Positions 7,928 through 17,298 of a DNA stretch of 64,000 bases are shown one piece after another. Position 1 is the first letter of the stretch. Each line of letters opens with the position of its first letter. Position numbers and translations under genes: made by a program. Source of the DNA: SIG78 sp045635745 (lineage in GTDB: Bacteria; Verrucomicrobiota; Lentisphaeria; Victivallales; Victivallaceae); contig JAZTWG010000050.1 of assembly GCA_045635745.1 (NCBI GenBank), positions 1-64,000 on the forward strand. The letters run 5' to 3'. Under the pieces are notes generated by a model, which was given only the letters and a program-made list of their open reading frames with translations, was not told the DNA's origin and did not search any database.

Positions 7928-10900
7928 TTATTCCACGTAAACGATCATGTAGCCGCCCAGCGTACCGGCGGGGATCGTTATTTGGGCCATATCGCCTTTG
8001 CGCTTCAATTCCAGATTTTTTCTGCCGGAAAATTCCGGTGATACGGCGTAGGCTTTCCGGCCGGGATGTTTGACTGTAAAACTCATAGCAGACCGGATCG
8101 GCTCAAAAACGTTTTCGGGGGGTACGGAAGGCAGGATCTTACCTTTGGGGTAAACAGACTTGGTGGCATTGAGAAAGTGTGCCGCCAGTTTGCCATCCCG
8201 GGTGGTATAAAGCGAAGTTATGACCTGTTCCGGAATATTTTCAGTTGTCCATACAAAGTGATTTCCGGCAACTTGTTTGATTACGCGCAGCACCATTTCA
8301 TCATTGGCGCTGTCTTTGGCAAAATTCATTGGTTTTTTGCTGGTTGCTTCGAAAGCTGCCGAGCGGTAGCCGAATGAAACCGGCGCGAAATACACCTTGC
8401 CTTTTTCCAGTTTATTGCAGAGCAGCCCCGGTACCGTTTTGCCATTGGCAAGCACGAGATCCATAAGCACTTCCAGTTTGGGCGAGTATTTGTACTGCAC
8501 ATACAGTCCGCCTTTATTAAAAATAGTTTTGCCGGTAGCTCGGTCGCGCACAGCAGCAAATTTGCTGGAATACTGCCGGTTGTAGTTCGAGTTTGCCAGC
8601 AGGTATTTGCCTACGGGCCAGACTTTGTGCTGCTGGGCGATCTCGTTATAAAATCCGGCAAAGTTGGAAAGATATACCGTGCCGCCTTTTTCGACAAAAT
8701 CGCGGATAAGTTTGACATCGTTTTCGCGCATGGAAGTGGCGTTATTGACAAACAGAACTGCAAATTTGCCGAGTTTATCAGCCGTAAGACCTTCTTCAAA
8801 GATAAACTCATGCGGTATGTGATTGGCAGTCATCACCTGCGAAAAACCCATAATATCCGGTTCGGAAGAGGCACTTTTATTGCAGTCCCGGCTGTAATTG
8901 GAAAAGAGCATGGCTATTTTTGCATTGCTGGTGCTGGTCTTTTTATCCATATTACCGGCGGCAGTATCGAACAGACGGTAATTAGGTTTGCCTTCCGGGC
9001 AGTGTACTCCGCTCATTTCCCAGGTGGTCTGTGCGTTGAGATTGTTGAGTGCCCAGCCGAAATACATTACATCCCAGTTGAGCGAATCGCTGTAAACCAG
9101 TCCGAATACCGGCAGGCCGTAAACATTTTTGTACATATTTTTCATCTTGCGGAAACATGACACGCTGCGGAAACTGGCAAAAATGTTGCGGCTCATGATC
9201 TCGGTGCCCACAAAGTCCCACGCCCGGGCGAACTGTTCCATACTGCTGCCCATACCTTTGGAGGCGTAGTGCGAGTACATTCCGTAATGGGTGGTATAAC
9301 CGATGAATACCAGATCGGGTTTGAAAGCTTTTACTTCGTTGCGTAATGCCACCCAGAAGTCTCCGATGGCTTTCTGGCGCCATGCGATCCAGGTGCGCCA
9401 CAAAGCTGAATTTTCGTTAAAAATATGTTTATTGGTTTCATCAGCCGGCAAAACCCAGCCGGTATCCTGCGTGAACTTTGTGCGGCACCAGGAGCAACCG
9501 CAGAAGTTTTTACCATGGAAACCCACTTCATCGACCATAAGTCCATCAATGCCGGTTGCTTTGATATGGCGCAATACCGAATCAAAGAAAACTCTGCGGG
9601 TTACAGGGTTGCTCGGACAGAGTCCGCGGGCGGGCAATGCGGCATCCACGGTGTGCTGAAGCTGATCCATTCTTTCGGTCAGCACGCGGAAGCCGCTGTC
9701 GCATTGCCACAAAAGCGAGAAATCCCAATGGTCAATAAATTTCATATTATATTTATGACCTTCGGCCACGATCCGGGCTACCATTTTTTCGATCCGGTCG
9801 ATGTGGTGCGGGTAAGTGTGGCGGGAAAGCAAGCCGTTGATTATGACTGCATCGATTTTATCTTTTTTCAATTCCTGAATACGGCGCTCGACCGCACCGG
9901 GGGCCGCAAATTCGGCAAAGGATCCGTTGTTGCTGGTTCCCCAGCTGCCCAGCATGGCGCCATAGCGCCAGTCGGTGTTGGCCGGAAATTTTGCGTGGCT
10001 GGTCGGGTAGGTGAGTGCTTTGCGGTTGCCGGCCATTTCTTTGCCGGGAGCGGGCAGCGGATAGCTGGCTGTTCCGACATTATAGCGGGGGTCTGTAAGA
10101 TAGTGAGAACTCTGGAACATCACTGCCGGGTGCGGCCCTTTATGGCTGAGCCAGAATCCGCGCCGGAACGAAAAATCTTCTGCCGAAGCCTGTAAAAGCT
10201 GGTCATTGACCGTGGAAACCTGCCAGTTGCCGGAAAATGTGATGTCGGCAGTTCCGTTTTCGATCCAGCACGGTATGGAAACAATGGTTACTGTATTGGG
10301 ATCGGCTTTAAGATTTTTTACCCAAACTTTGCCATTAACGGCTATATTCATATTGTTGAGCGGCTGGTCGTATGCCGGCACCAGACAGGTTATCAGGTGC
10401 ATGCCGCTGCGGAGCCTGCTCATGCGGAAAGTTCCGGACTTGTCAGAGCTTGCTGCGCTGTAAACGGCACCGGTGTTGAGGCGCGTTTTTATGGAAATAT
10501 TGCTTGCATCAAGCCAGCCGGCTTTGCGGGCACCGTTGTACTCCATAATACCGATATTAGTGTAGATATCGCCGGGATTTTCGGCAGCTACGCTGTATTG
10601 CCGGTCGGGTTTGAGTTCTGAAAAGTAACTGTAACGGCGCACGGCATGACGTTTGTCGTAATCAGCGGCAGATCCTTCGTAAAGCTGCATCTTGCCGGTG
10701 TTGGAGCCTCCGAAAAAGCGGGGCGTATAACCGAGAGCTATCTGCAGCTTTTTGCCACTTTTTCTGAATCCCCACAAACTCATGATACCATTGGGCGGGT
10801 AATCGCTGTAAAAGTCGTTGACACCTTCCGGGCTGCAGTCGATAACGAGTTTCTGTTTGCCGTCTGGCGATTCAAACGCCACCTGACGGATGGAAAGAGG

Positions 10901-11392
10901 CTGCTGTATGTTATCTTTCAGAATATTACCGTCTTGGGGATTGGCGGGCATTACGCCGGAAATGTGTTTGGCGCGGGATACCCGGTCGCAAACTGCGGTG
11001 TATTTCCAGTTGGCAAAATCGGAATAGTTGAAATTTACCGTATAAACCTTACCTTTGCCGTCAGCTGCCGGGGTATATGCTGCGGTAGCGAGCTGAAACG
11101 ATATTTCAACTTCTCTGCCGCCATCTTTGAGGGCAACTTCCCGCCGGTAGGCGAGTTGGTTTTTTTCTCCAAAATGGTTTACCACATAGTTTTTGCCGAT
11201 TTTTTCGGTTCGTTTGCCGGCTCCGGCAAAGCCTTCCTGACCAAGATAATTGAATTCTTCGCCGATAACGAGCGCTTTGCCGCGCCACGCTATCTGCAGA
11301 TTCTCTTCGGAGGTAATTGCAAAAGGTGCATCTGCGGCAGCTGCTGCGGAAAGCGCGATCGCGGTCAGCAGGGTGGAAAAAAGTCTCTTCAT
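7928..11392 (-). CDS. Giant secreted glycosidase-like protein
   Basis: This 1154-residue protein begins with a clear signal peptide (MKRLFSTLLTAIALSAAAAA, then D), so it is exported. The N-terminal half is beta-rich. The middle, about residues 490-800, reads like a TIM barrel: KIDAVIINGLLSRHTYPHHI, then GIDGLMVDEVGFHGKNF near 614-627 with acidic D/E residues at a strand end. A Cys cluster FCGCSWC near 626-632 follows, recalling the metal-binding Cys of GH42-type enzymes. Residues about 870-910 (VLFVNNATSMRENDVKLIRD, then EKGGTVYLSNFAG) resemble the glutamine-amidotransferase-like trimerisation domain of beta-galactosidases. A beta-sandwich tail ends the protein. I cannot assign a GH family. 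It is monocistronic, with its own terminator. Confidence 0.6.
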   Translation of the reverse strand: MKRLFSTLLTAIALSAAAAADAPFAITSEENLQIAWRGKALVIGEEFNYLGQEGFAGAGKRTEKIGKNYVVNHFGEKNQLAYRREVALKDGGREVEISFQLATAAYTPAADGKGKVYTVNFNYSDFANWKYTAVCDRVSRAKHISGVMPANPQDGNILKDNIQQPLSIRQVAFESPDGKQKLVIDCSPEGVNDFYSDYPPNGIMSLWGFRKSGKKLQIALGYTPRFFGGSNTGKMQLYEGSAADYDKRHAVRRYSYFSELKPDRQYSVAAENPGDIYTNIGIMEYNGARKAGWLDASNISIKTRLNTGAVYSAASSDKSGTFRMSRLRSGMHLITCLVPAYDQPLNNMNIAVNGKVWVKNLKADPNTVTIVSIPCWIENGTADITFSGNWQVSTVNDQLLQASAEDFSFRRGFWLSHKGPHPAVMFQSSHYLTDPRYNVGTASYPLPAPGKEMAGNRKALTYPTSHAKFPANTDWRYGAMLGSWGTSNNGSFAEFAAPGAVERRIQELKKDKIDAVIINGLLSRHTYPHHIDRIEKMVARIVAEGHKYNMKFIDHWDFSLLWQCDSGFRVLTERMDQLQHTVDAALPARGLCPSNPVTRRVFFDSVLRHIKATGIDGLMVDEVGFHGKNFCGCSWCRTKFTQDTGWVLPADETNKHIFNENSALWRTWIAWRQKAIGDFWVALRNEVKAFKPDLVFIGYTTHYGMYSHYASKGMGSSMEQFARAWDFVGTEIMSRNIFASFRSVSCFRKMKNMYKNVYGLPVFGLVYSDSLNWDVMYFGWALNNLNAQTTWEMSGVHCPEGKPNYRLFDTAAGNMDKKTSTSNAKIAMLFSNYSRDCNKSASSEPDIMGFSQVMTANHIPHEFIFEEGLTADKLGKFAVLFVNNATSMRENDVKLIRDFVEKGGTVYLSNFAGFYNEIAQQHKVWPVGKYLLANSNYNRQYSSKFAAVRDRATGKTIFNKGGLYVQYKYSPKLEVLMDLVLANGKTVPGLLCNKLEKGKVYFAPVSFGYRSAAFEATSKKPMNFAKDSANDEMVLRVIKQVAGNHFVWTTENIPEQVITSLYTTRDGKLAAHFLNATKSVYPKGKILPSVPPENVFEPIRSAMSFTVKHPGRKAYAVSPEFSGRKNLELKRKGDMAQITIPAGTLGGYMIVYVE

Positions 11393-11571
11393 TATTTGGA
11401 CTCCATATTAAAATAGTTTTCATTGTGATAACGTAAAAATTAATACTTTAAAATAAACCGTGATTTTTATATTTCAACTATTTCGTTGGTAATAAAACAG
11501 TATTTTTTGCTGACAGGCTTGGTTATTGGTGAAAAATTTGCCGATAACTGCCGGTTTATTGGTTGGGAAAA

Positions 11572-11600
11572 TTGCAAAAATCAGGCTTTGGAGATATAAT
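11572..11600 (+). promoter_or_regulatory. Sigma70-type promoter of the ABC exporter cluster
   Basis: TTGCAA (11572-11577), a 17-base spacer and a perfect TATAAT (11595-11600) lie 36 bases upstream of the ATG at 11637. Confidence 0.75.
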
Positions 11601-11636
11601 ATGTAATGTACAAAATAAGTTGCAGGAAGTATTTTT

Positions 11637-13334
11637 ATGTTCAAGTCAATAAATATGCTGCGGAAACTGTTCAGGCGCGCCGACAAGATCAAACTTGTTC
11701 TGATTGCGCTGCTTAACGCTGTTTCGGCGTTATGGGAAGTTGCGGGGATCGGTCTGGTGGTTCCGGTAGTGGCGGCGGTGGTTAATCCGGATCTGCTGAC
11801 GCAGAATGTATATCTCAAAGCTTTTTATGAAATTTCCCCTTTCAAAGAACAACGCAATTTCATGTTGTTTACAGCTGGGTTGCTGATAATCAATTTTGCG
11901 GCAAAAAATTGTTTTTCGCTGTTTGTGCTGAATCTGCAGCGCAAACTTATCTACGCTAAACAGCATGAACTGGCTGATCGGCTGTTCCGCAAATTCATGC
12001 ATGCAGAGTATTCTTTTATGATTGCCCACACACCGGCTGAACTCAATGCCCGGATCAACCGCGTAAGTATGATATGCGACAGCAGCCTTATGCCCATGCT
12101 GAACATCTTGAGTGATGCCCTGGCGATTGCCGCGCTGACAGGAGCATTGCTCTTTTTTATGCCGTTGATCCTGACCGGTGCAATATTTTTTCTGCTGATC
12201 GCATCTTTGGCTTTTTATCTGCCATTTTGCAGATTGAATACTTTTTTGAGCAGGGAATATGTGAAAAATGATAATCTGGTAAATGCCGACCGGATCGCAG
12301 CTTTTTATGGTATCAAAACGGTTAAAAGTTCCGGTTGCGAAGAGTTTTTTACTGAGCGCTTCTCTTTGCACTACCAAAAACTGGCCCGGGTCTCCGGACG
12401 GATTTTTCTGTTGGGGCAGATACCCCGGCTGGGTTTGGAATTTTTGACGATCATACTTGCCATGGGGATTTTCAGCAGTATGGTCATCGGTAACATGGCA
12501 ACCGGTTCGATCGTTTTGAACTTTGCATTGCTTACCGCGGCGATGATGCGGATTCTGCCCTCTTTGAGCCGTATGCACTATAATCTGACCCGTCTGCGGC
12601 AGATGGATAAACTGTTTGAAGAACTTTGCAGCGACTTGTGTGTTCCGGAAGTTGAATGTCATATTTCAGGCGATCAAACGGCATCGCTGGAGCGGGCTCT
12701 GGAAATAAAAGAGATTGATTTCTGTTATCCGGATGGAAAAAATATATTCCGGAAATTCAGCTGCACTGTTCCGGCGCACACTTCTGTTGCTGTGATCGGC
12801 GTTACCGGCAGCGGCAAGACTACGCTGGCTGATTTGATTGTGGGATTGTATCAACTGCAGGGCGGGTGTATAACTTTTGATGGAACCGATTGGTCCGGTT
12901 GTCCGGCCGCAGTGCGCAAAATCACCGGCTATGTGCCGCAGTATGTCTTCCTGATCGATGGCTCCATAAAAGAAAATATAACTCTGGGGCTGGATCAGGC
13001 AACTGTGGATATGGAAAAACTGGAGCGTGTGATCGAACTTGCCAATTTGAAAAGCTATGTGGAATCGCTGCCGGAAAAATACGATACACAAGTAGGTGAA
13101 AACGGTATAATGCTTTCCGGCGGTCAGAAGCAGCGTATCGGTATTGCCCGGGCTTTGTACCGGGAGCCGCAACTGCTTATTCTGGATGAAGCTACCAGTG
13201 CACTGGACAGCTCCACAGAAAATGCCGTAGTCGAAGCGCTTGAAACTCTTCATGGTAAAATGACCATGCTGGTGATCGCTCACCGGCAGAGCACCATAGC
13301 GCATTGCGATCAGATCATTGATATAGGTAAATAA
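11637..13334 (+). CDS. ABC transporter, fused permease/ATPase, PglK/MsbA-like
   Basis: A 565-residue half-transporter in the inner membrane. Residues 1-about 320 carry about six hydrophobic segments. The C-terminal ATPase has Walker A GVTGSGKTT near 388-396, signature LSGGQKQR near 492, Walker B LLILDEATSALD near 508-519 and the switch His in AHR near 548. The layout resembles the oligosaccharide-lipid flippase PglK and related lipid exporters. It stops 10 residues after the switch region (IIDIGK), so the usual extra C-terminal tail is missing. It is preceded by a good promoter and starts a run of co-directional genes. No glycosyltransferase neighbours support the flippase idea, so the substrate is unknown. 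Confidence 0.85.
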   Translation: MFKSINMLRKLFRRADKIKLVLIALLNAVSALWEVAGIGLVVPVVAAVVNPDLLTQNVYLKAFYEISPFKEQRNFMLFTAGLLIINFAAKNCFSLFVLNLQRKLIYAKQHELADRLFRKFMHAEYSFMIAHTPAELNARINRVSMICDSSLMPMLNILSDALAIAALTGALLFFMPLILTGAIFFLLIASLAFYLPFCRLNTFLSREYVKNDNLVNADRIAAFYGIKTVKSSGCEEFFTERFSLHYQKLARVSGRIFLLGQIPRLGLEFLTIILAMGIFSSMVIGNMATGSIVLNFALLTAAMMRILPSLSRMHYNLTRLRQMDKLFEELCSDLCVPEVECHISGDQTASLERALEIKEIDFCYPDGKNIFRKFSCTVPAHTSVAVIGVTGSGKTTLADLIVGLYQLQGGCITFDGTDWSGCPAAVRKITGYVPQYVFLIDGSIKENITLGLDQATVDMEKLERVIELANLKSYVESLPEKYDTQVGENGIMLSGGQKQRIGIARALYREPQLLILDEATSALDSSTENAVVEALETLHGKMTMLVIAHRQSTIAHCDQIIDIGK

Positions 13335-13351
13335 ATTATTGCACAGAAATC

Positions 13352-13380
13352 TTGCAACAAAGGCGTTGTGCAGTTATATT
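13352..13380 (+). promoter_or_regulatory. Candidate promoter of yjbQ
   Basis: TTGCAA (13352-13357), 17 bases, then TATATT (13375-13380), 44 bases before the yjbQ ATG. It suggests that yjbQ and the following genes can be transcribed apart from the ABC exporter. Confidence 0.6.
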
Positions 13381-13424
13381 ATAAGTTGAAAAAGTGGATT
13401 TATATTACATATCGAGGTTGATGG

Positions 13425-13841
13425 ATGAAGAGTTTCCGTCGTGAATTGGTTATGCGCATAAATAAGCGCCGCGGTTTTGTGAATATTACACCCGAAGTGG
13501 AAAAAGCTCTTGCTGAATCCGGTATCCGGGAAGGTCTGGTGCTGGTCAATGCCATGCACATAACTGCATCGGTTTTTATCAACGACGATGAACGCGGTCT
13601 GCATAAAGATTTTGAGCGTTTTCTTGAACGCCTTGCTCCTGAGAAACCCTATGACCAATACGATCATAATGGCTTCGAAGACAATGCCGATGCTCATTTG
13701 AAACGCCAGATCATGGGGCGCGAAACGGTGGTGGCAATTACCAATGGGAAATTGGATTTCGGGCCATGGGAACAAATCTTTTACGGTGAATTTGACGGCA
13801 TGCGCGATAAACGTCTGCTCATAAAGATCATAGGCGAATAA
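13425..13841 (+). CDS. yjbQ: YjbQ (UPF0047) family protein
   Basis: A small soluble protein of 138 residues, the usual family length. The family signature covers most of the protein: HITASVFINDDE, DHNGFEDNADAHLKRQIMG, and NGKLDFGPWEQIFYGEFDG. E. coli YjbQ has weak secondary thiamine-phosphate synthase activity, but the physiological role of the family is not settled. Two ATGs lie four bases apart (13421 and 13425), and only the second is in frame; GAGG is 7 bases upstream. It is followed by the ClC gene after 25 bases. Confidence 0.93.
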   Translation: MKSFRRELVMRINKRRGFVNITPEVEKALAESGIREGLVLVNAMHITASVFINDDERGLHKDFERFLERLAPEKPYDQYDHNGFEDNADAHLKRQIMGRETVVAITNGKLDFGPWEQIFYGEFDGMRDKRLLIKIIGE

Positions 13842-13866
13842 TGCCTGAAAGTTTGAGGTTGGGGTT

Positions 13867-15717
13867 ATGAGAGAGATATTCCGCATGCATAATGTTGATT
13901 CTCCGGTGGTGCGGCGGCAACGCAAATGGGTGCTCAATGCCGTAAACTTCTGGCAGTCCCGTTGGGGAGAACGCAGTTTTCTTGCTGCATTGGCGATCCT
14001 GATCGGTGTTTTTGCCGGTTTGGCTGAAGCTTTTCTGCATTGGGTGGTGGAAAAACTCGGACATTTTGTAAACGATATACCGCGTCTGGTGGAAAAATTC
14101 AACTGGCATTGGAGTTTCGGGGTAATACTGTTTGCGGTTTTTCCGCTTATAGGTATGCTTTTGTCGTATATTATCCAGCGCGGTATCGGCGGGGCGCGTT
14201 ATGCCAAGAGTTTGAGTCCGCTGATACTGGCTCTGCACCGCAAGCGCCCGACTATACCGCTGACGGAAACTTTTTCGCATTTGCTTTCCAGCGCATTGGC
14301 CGTCGGCTGCGGCGGGTCTGCCGGGTTGGAAGCGCCCAGCGTGCTGACCGGAGCTGCGATCGGTGCCAATACCGGCAGTTTCTTCTTTGTTGCCAAAAAG
14401 CGGCGCGCTCTGCTGCTGGGGTGTGGAGCCTCGGCGGCGATTGCCGCTATCTTCGACAGCCCGATTGCCGGGGTGCTGTTTGCGGCTGAAGTTCTGTTGC
14501 CGGAATTCAGCGTTTCGGCGCTGGTGCCGATGATCATGTCTTCGGCGGTGGCTTCGGTGGTATCGCGGATGCTGGTGCCGGATATGGAGTTTTTTCTGGC
14601 GGCAACCGATCCGTGGCGTTTTGATGCCGTGCCATGTTATGTTCTCTGCGGGGCGGTTTGTGCTCTGGTGGGGGTGTATGTAATAAAGACTGCTTACAAA
14701 CTTTCCGGCGAATTGAAGAAACGGTTGCGTAATCCGTGGCTGCGGCTTTTTACTGCCGGCGGAATACTCTGCCTGATACTGTGGATGCTGCCGGTTTTGC
14801 GGGGGCAGGGGTACTGGTTCATTGAACGGTTGTTTGCCGGAGATATGGCAGGTTTGCGGGAAAAATCCACCTTCTTTAGAGCACTGCCTGATGGCGAATG
14901 GATCGTTTTGCTGCTGCTGACTGCTGTTATATTACTCAAAGTTGTAGCGGCAGTTCTGACCGTGGATGGTGGTGGCGACGGGGGGATCTTTGCTCCGTCG
15001 ATGTTTATCGGGGCATTCACCGGTTTTGCTTTTGCCCATGTGGTGAATATGACCGGGGTGGTCGCTTTGCAGGAAAACAACTTTGTGGCAATCGGCATGT
15101 GCGGCGTTTTTACCGCCGTAATGCGCGCACCGCTTACCGGAATATTTCTTATTGCTGAAATCACCCACAGCTATACCTTGCTGGTACCGTTGATGATCGT
15201 ATCGAGTGTGGCATACTTTTTTGCCCATTTGTTTGAACCCAATTCGATCTACCGCAAAGCTCTTGCAGAAAGTAATCTGCTGGTAAATGACCGCGATCAG
15301 ACCATGCTGCGCCGGCTGCAGGTAAAATTCAGCATCAACCGCCGGTTCCGCTCGCTGCGGCCGGGAGATCAGCTTTCCAAGCTCATTGAAGAAGTGGAAG
15401 CTTCGCCCGGTAATCCGGTATATCCGGTGCTGGATGGCGACGGGCATCTGCTGGGAGTGGTCTATCTGGAACGGGTGCTGACAGCTATGATCAACAGCAA
15501 AGAATTTGATTTTCTTCTGATATATGATATAATGGAAAATCCGCCTGAAATACTCAATCCCGATGACGATCTGGCCAAAGCTATGGCGGCATTTGATCTT
15601 TACCGTGTGGATGTATTGCCGGTTTGTTCATCAGACGGTATTTTTATGGGTTTTCTGGAAAAAACACCGATTTTCAGCAAATACCGGCGCATGGTAAAAG
15701 AAACAGAAAATTTTTAA
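13867..15717 (+). CDS. ClC-family chloride channel/antiporter with C-terminal CBS pair
   Basis: An inner-membrane protein of 616 residues. The ClC core spans about residues 30-445, and two CBS modules (about 480-605) form a nucleotide-sensing tail. Recognisable ClC blocks are GGSAGLEAPSV near 149-159, which aligns with the gating-glutamate motif and keeps the Glu, GAAIG, FDSPIAGVLFAAE, and GGDGGIFAPSMFIGAF. The first selectivity motif GSGIP, which supplies the central serine, is replaced by GIGGA around residue 108. The usual G after the gating Glu is A. It may therefore not be a classical chloride transporter. It is probably co-transcribed with yjbQ. Confidence 0.9.
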   Translation: MREIFRMHNVDSPVVRRQRKWVLNAVNFWQSRWGERSFLAALAILIGVFAGLAEAFLHWVVEKLGHFVNDIPRLVEKFNWHWSFGVILFAVFPLIGMLLSYIIQRGIGGARYAKSLSPLILALHRKRPTIPLTETFSHLLSSALAVGCGGSAGLEAPSVLTGAAIGANTGSFFFVAKKRRALLLGCGASAAIAAIFDSPIAGVLFAAEVLLPEFSVSALVPMIMSSAVASVVSRMLVPDMEFFLAATDPWRFDAVPCYVLCGAVCALVGVYVIKTAYKLSGELKKRLRNPWLRLFTAGGILCLILWMLPVLRGQGYWFIERLFAGDMAGLREKSTFFRALPDGEWIVLLLLTAVILLKVVAAVLTVDGGGDGGIFAPSMFIGAFTGFAFAHVVNMTGVVALQENNFVAIGMCGVFTAVMRAPLTGIFLIAEITHSYTLLVPLMIVSSVAYFFAHLFEPNSIYRKALAESNLLVNDRDQTMLRRLQVKFSINRRFRSLRPGDQLSKLIEEVEASPGNPVYPVLDGDGHLLGVVYLERVLTAMINSKEFDFLLIYDIMENPPEILNPDDDLAKAMAAFDLYRVDVLPVCSSDGIFMGFLEKTPIFSKYRRMVKETENF

Positions 15718-15744
15718 TATTCCCGGGGAAGGTGCAAATAGAGT

Positions 15745-17298
15745 ATGGGGTCATTTATTTATTATTGCGAACATTGCAGCGCCAAACTGAATGTAGACGA
15801 TGCCTGGAAAGGCCGTACGCTTGATTGTCCGGCTTGCGGAAAAAAACTCTCTTTCGCTGCGGATGACGATGATATGCCGCTGCCGCCCGGAGCAGAGATT
15901 CAGAGTGTTCCGGCTGCGAAAAAAGATGATAATATGCCGCTGCCGCCGCCCGGAATCGCCAAGTCGGCGGAATCGGCAGCGCCGAAAAAGACTAATGATA
16001 AAAATACTCCCCGCAAGATACACATGAAACCCTTGAGCGCGGCTGTTTCTGAAAATTCTGCAAGCAGTATCTCCTCAAACGATCAGAACTGTATGAGTCC
16101 AGCTGCAAAAGCAGAAAAATCGGCTGATCCGCATACAGCTTACGTCGGTCCGGCAACTGTGGCAAGTGGTAAATTCAATCTGCGGACCAACAGCGTGGAA
16201 GTTGAGCCGCCGCAAAACCAGCCGCCAGTCCAGAAAAACGTGCCGGCCGCAAACAACGGCAAAAAAAACTACCGCTGGGGGCGACTCGGTGTTTCGGCTA
16301 TGGTGGTTATGGCTGTTTTATCCTTGATATGTGCAGTATTTTTATCCTGCATTGTTTCTCAAGTGTATGCTTTGCTGGTGGAACTTATTCCGGAAAAACA
16401 GCAGCTTGCCGAGGTAAATAAGGAGCTCAATAAGCGGGAAAAGAGTTTGAGTACCCACTTTAAAAACGCAGTACTTCTGCTGCAGGGCACCGGAAACATC
16501 AATCCCGATGGCACCTTGAACGGTTTGAAGCTTTCAGAAGAGATCTGCCGCCGGCCTGATCCAATGCCGCTGGGGGTGCTTTCTCCGCAGGAAATGGCCG
16601 AAGTGCGGCGTATACTTGACCAGTACAAAAACAGCACCAATAAGATCAAAGAAGAATTTGTCAGAAGTTTCGGTGCTGTCGGTCGGTTGCAATCCAGCAA
16701 AAACAATCTCGACAGCAACTCGATCCTGACGATTTCGCCGATCGTAGTGCAAGCTGGCGAGATCAAACAGCAGCTTTATGCAAACGAAGCTGGCAAACTC
16801 AAAGAGCTGAATACGCTGCATCAGGCTTTAACAGATATTGAACGGAATCTCGGAAGTGAACTGCAAAACAACCGTATCAAGCAAGTTGAGCTGAAAAAAG
16901 CGCAAGCGGCGGTAAAGTTTGTGAAAAAACAGCTTTTCCCGAAAGACTCCAATCTGACGATCGTTCATGCGGTTGCAGTCAACAACAGCAAAGCTGCCGC
17001 CAAAGACCCCAAAGCTGATTTGCTGACCGCTATCAATAAGATCTCCGCTTTGTCCGACGACTGGCAGTTGGATCACGAAATCAGAGCTATGGAACAACTG
17101 TTGGAAAAAGTGCCGGTTCTGCAGAAAAAGTTTGAACAGAAAAAAATGTTGCTCTTTCTGATAGCTTGTGTGTTTATGACGGGTATTAATCTTAGCGCAT
17201 TGATAGGGGCTTTTTGGTTGATGGTGCACAGCGATTTCCTCAAGGCGCATTTTGACAGCGCCGAAATTTTGGCGAAAATATTGGGAAAAATGCGATGA
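15745..17298 (+). CDS. Membrane protein with N-terminal zinc ribbon and coiled coil, function unknown
   Basis: Not recognised as a named family. The 517 residues begin with a four-Cys zinc ribbon (C8, C11, C28, C31 in CEHC and CPAC). A disordered, Pro/Lys/Ala/Ser-rich region with a repeated DDxMPLPP motif follows. A transmembrane segment lies near 182-212, a long charged helical region with coiled-coil character spans about 215-465, and a second transmembrane segment is near 468-495. The topology suggests a cytoplasmic ribbon and a large extracytoplasmic coiled coil. Its stop overlaps the next start (ATGA, 17295-17298), so it is translationally coupled to the lipoprotein and the two probably work together. 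RBS GGGGAAGG precedes the ATG. Confidence 0.85.
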   Translation: MGSFIYYCEHCSAKLNVDDAWKGRTLDCPACGKKLSFAADDDDMPLPPGAEIQSVPAAKKDDNMPLPPPGIAKSAESAAPKKTNDKNTPRKIHMKPLSAAVSENSASSISSNDQNCMSPAAKAEKSADPHTAYVGPATVASGKFNLRTNSVEVEPPQNQPPVQKNVPAANNGKKNYRWGRLGVSAMVVMAVLSLICAVFLSCIVSQVYALLVELIPEKQQLAEVNKELNKREKSLSTHFKNAVLLLQGTGNINPDGTLNGLKLSEEICRRPDPMPLGVLSPQEMAEVRRILDQYKNSTNKIKEEFVRSFGAVGRLQSSKNNLDSNSILTISPIVVQAGEIKQQLYANEAGKLKELNTLHQALTDIERNLGSELQNNRIKQVELKKAQAAVKFVKKQLFPKDSNLTIVHAVAVNNSKAAAKDPKADLLTAINKISALSDDWQLDHEIRAMEQLLEKVPVLQKKFEQKKMLLFLIACVFMTGINLSALIGAFWLMVHSDFLKAHFDSAEILAKILGKMR

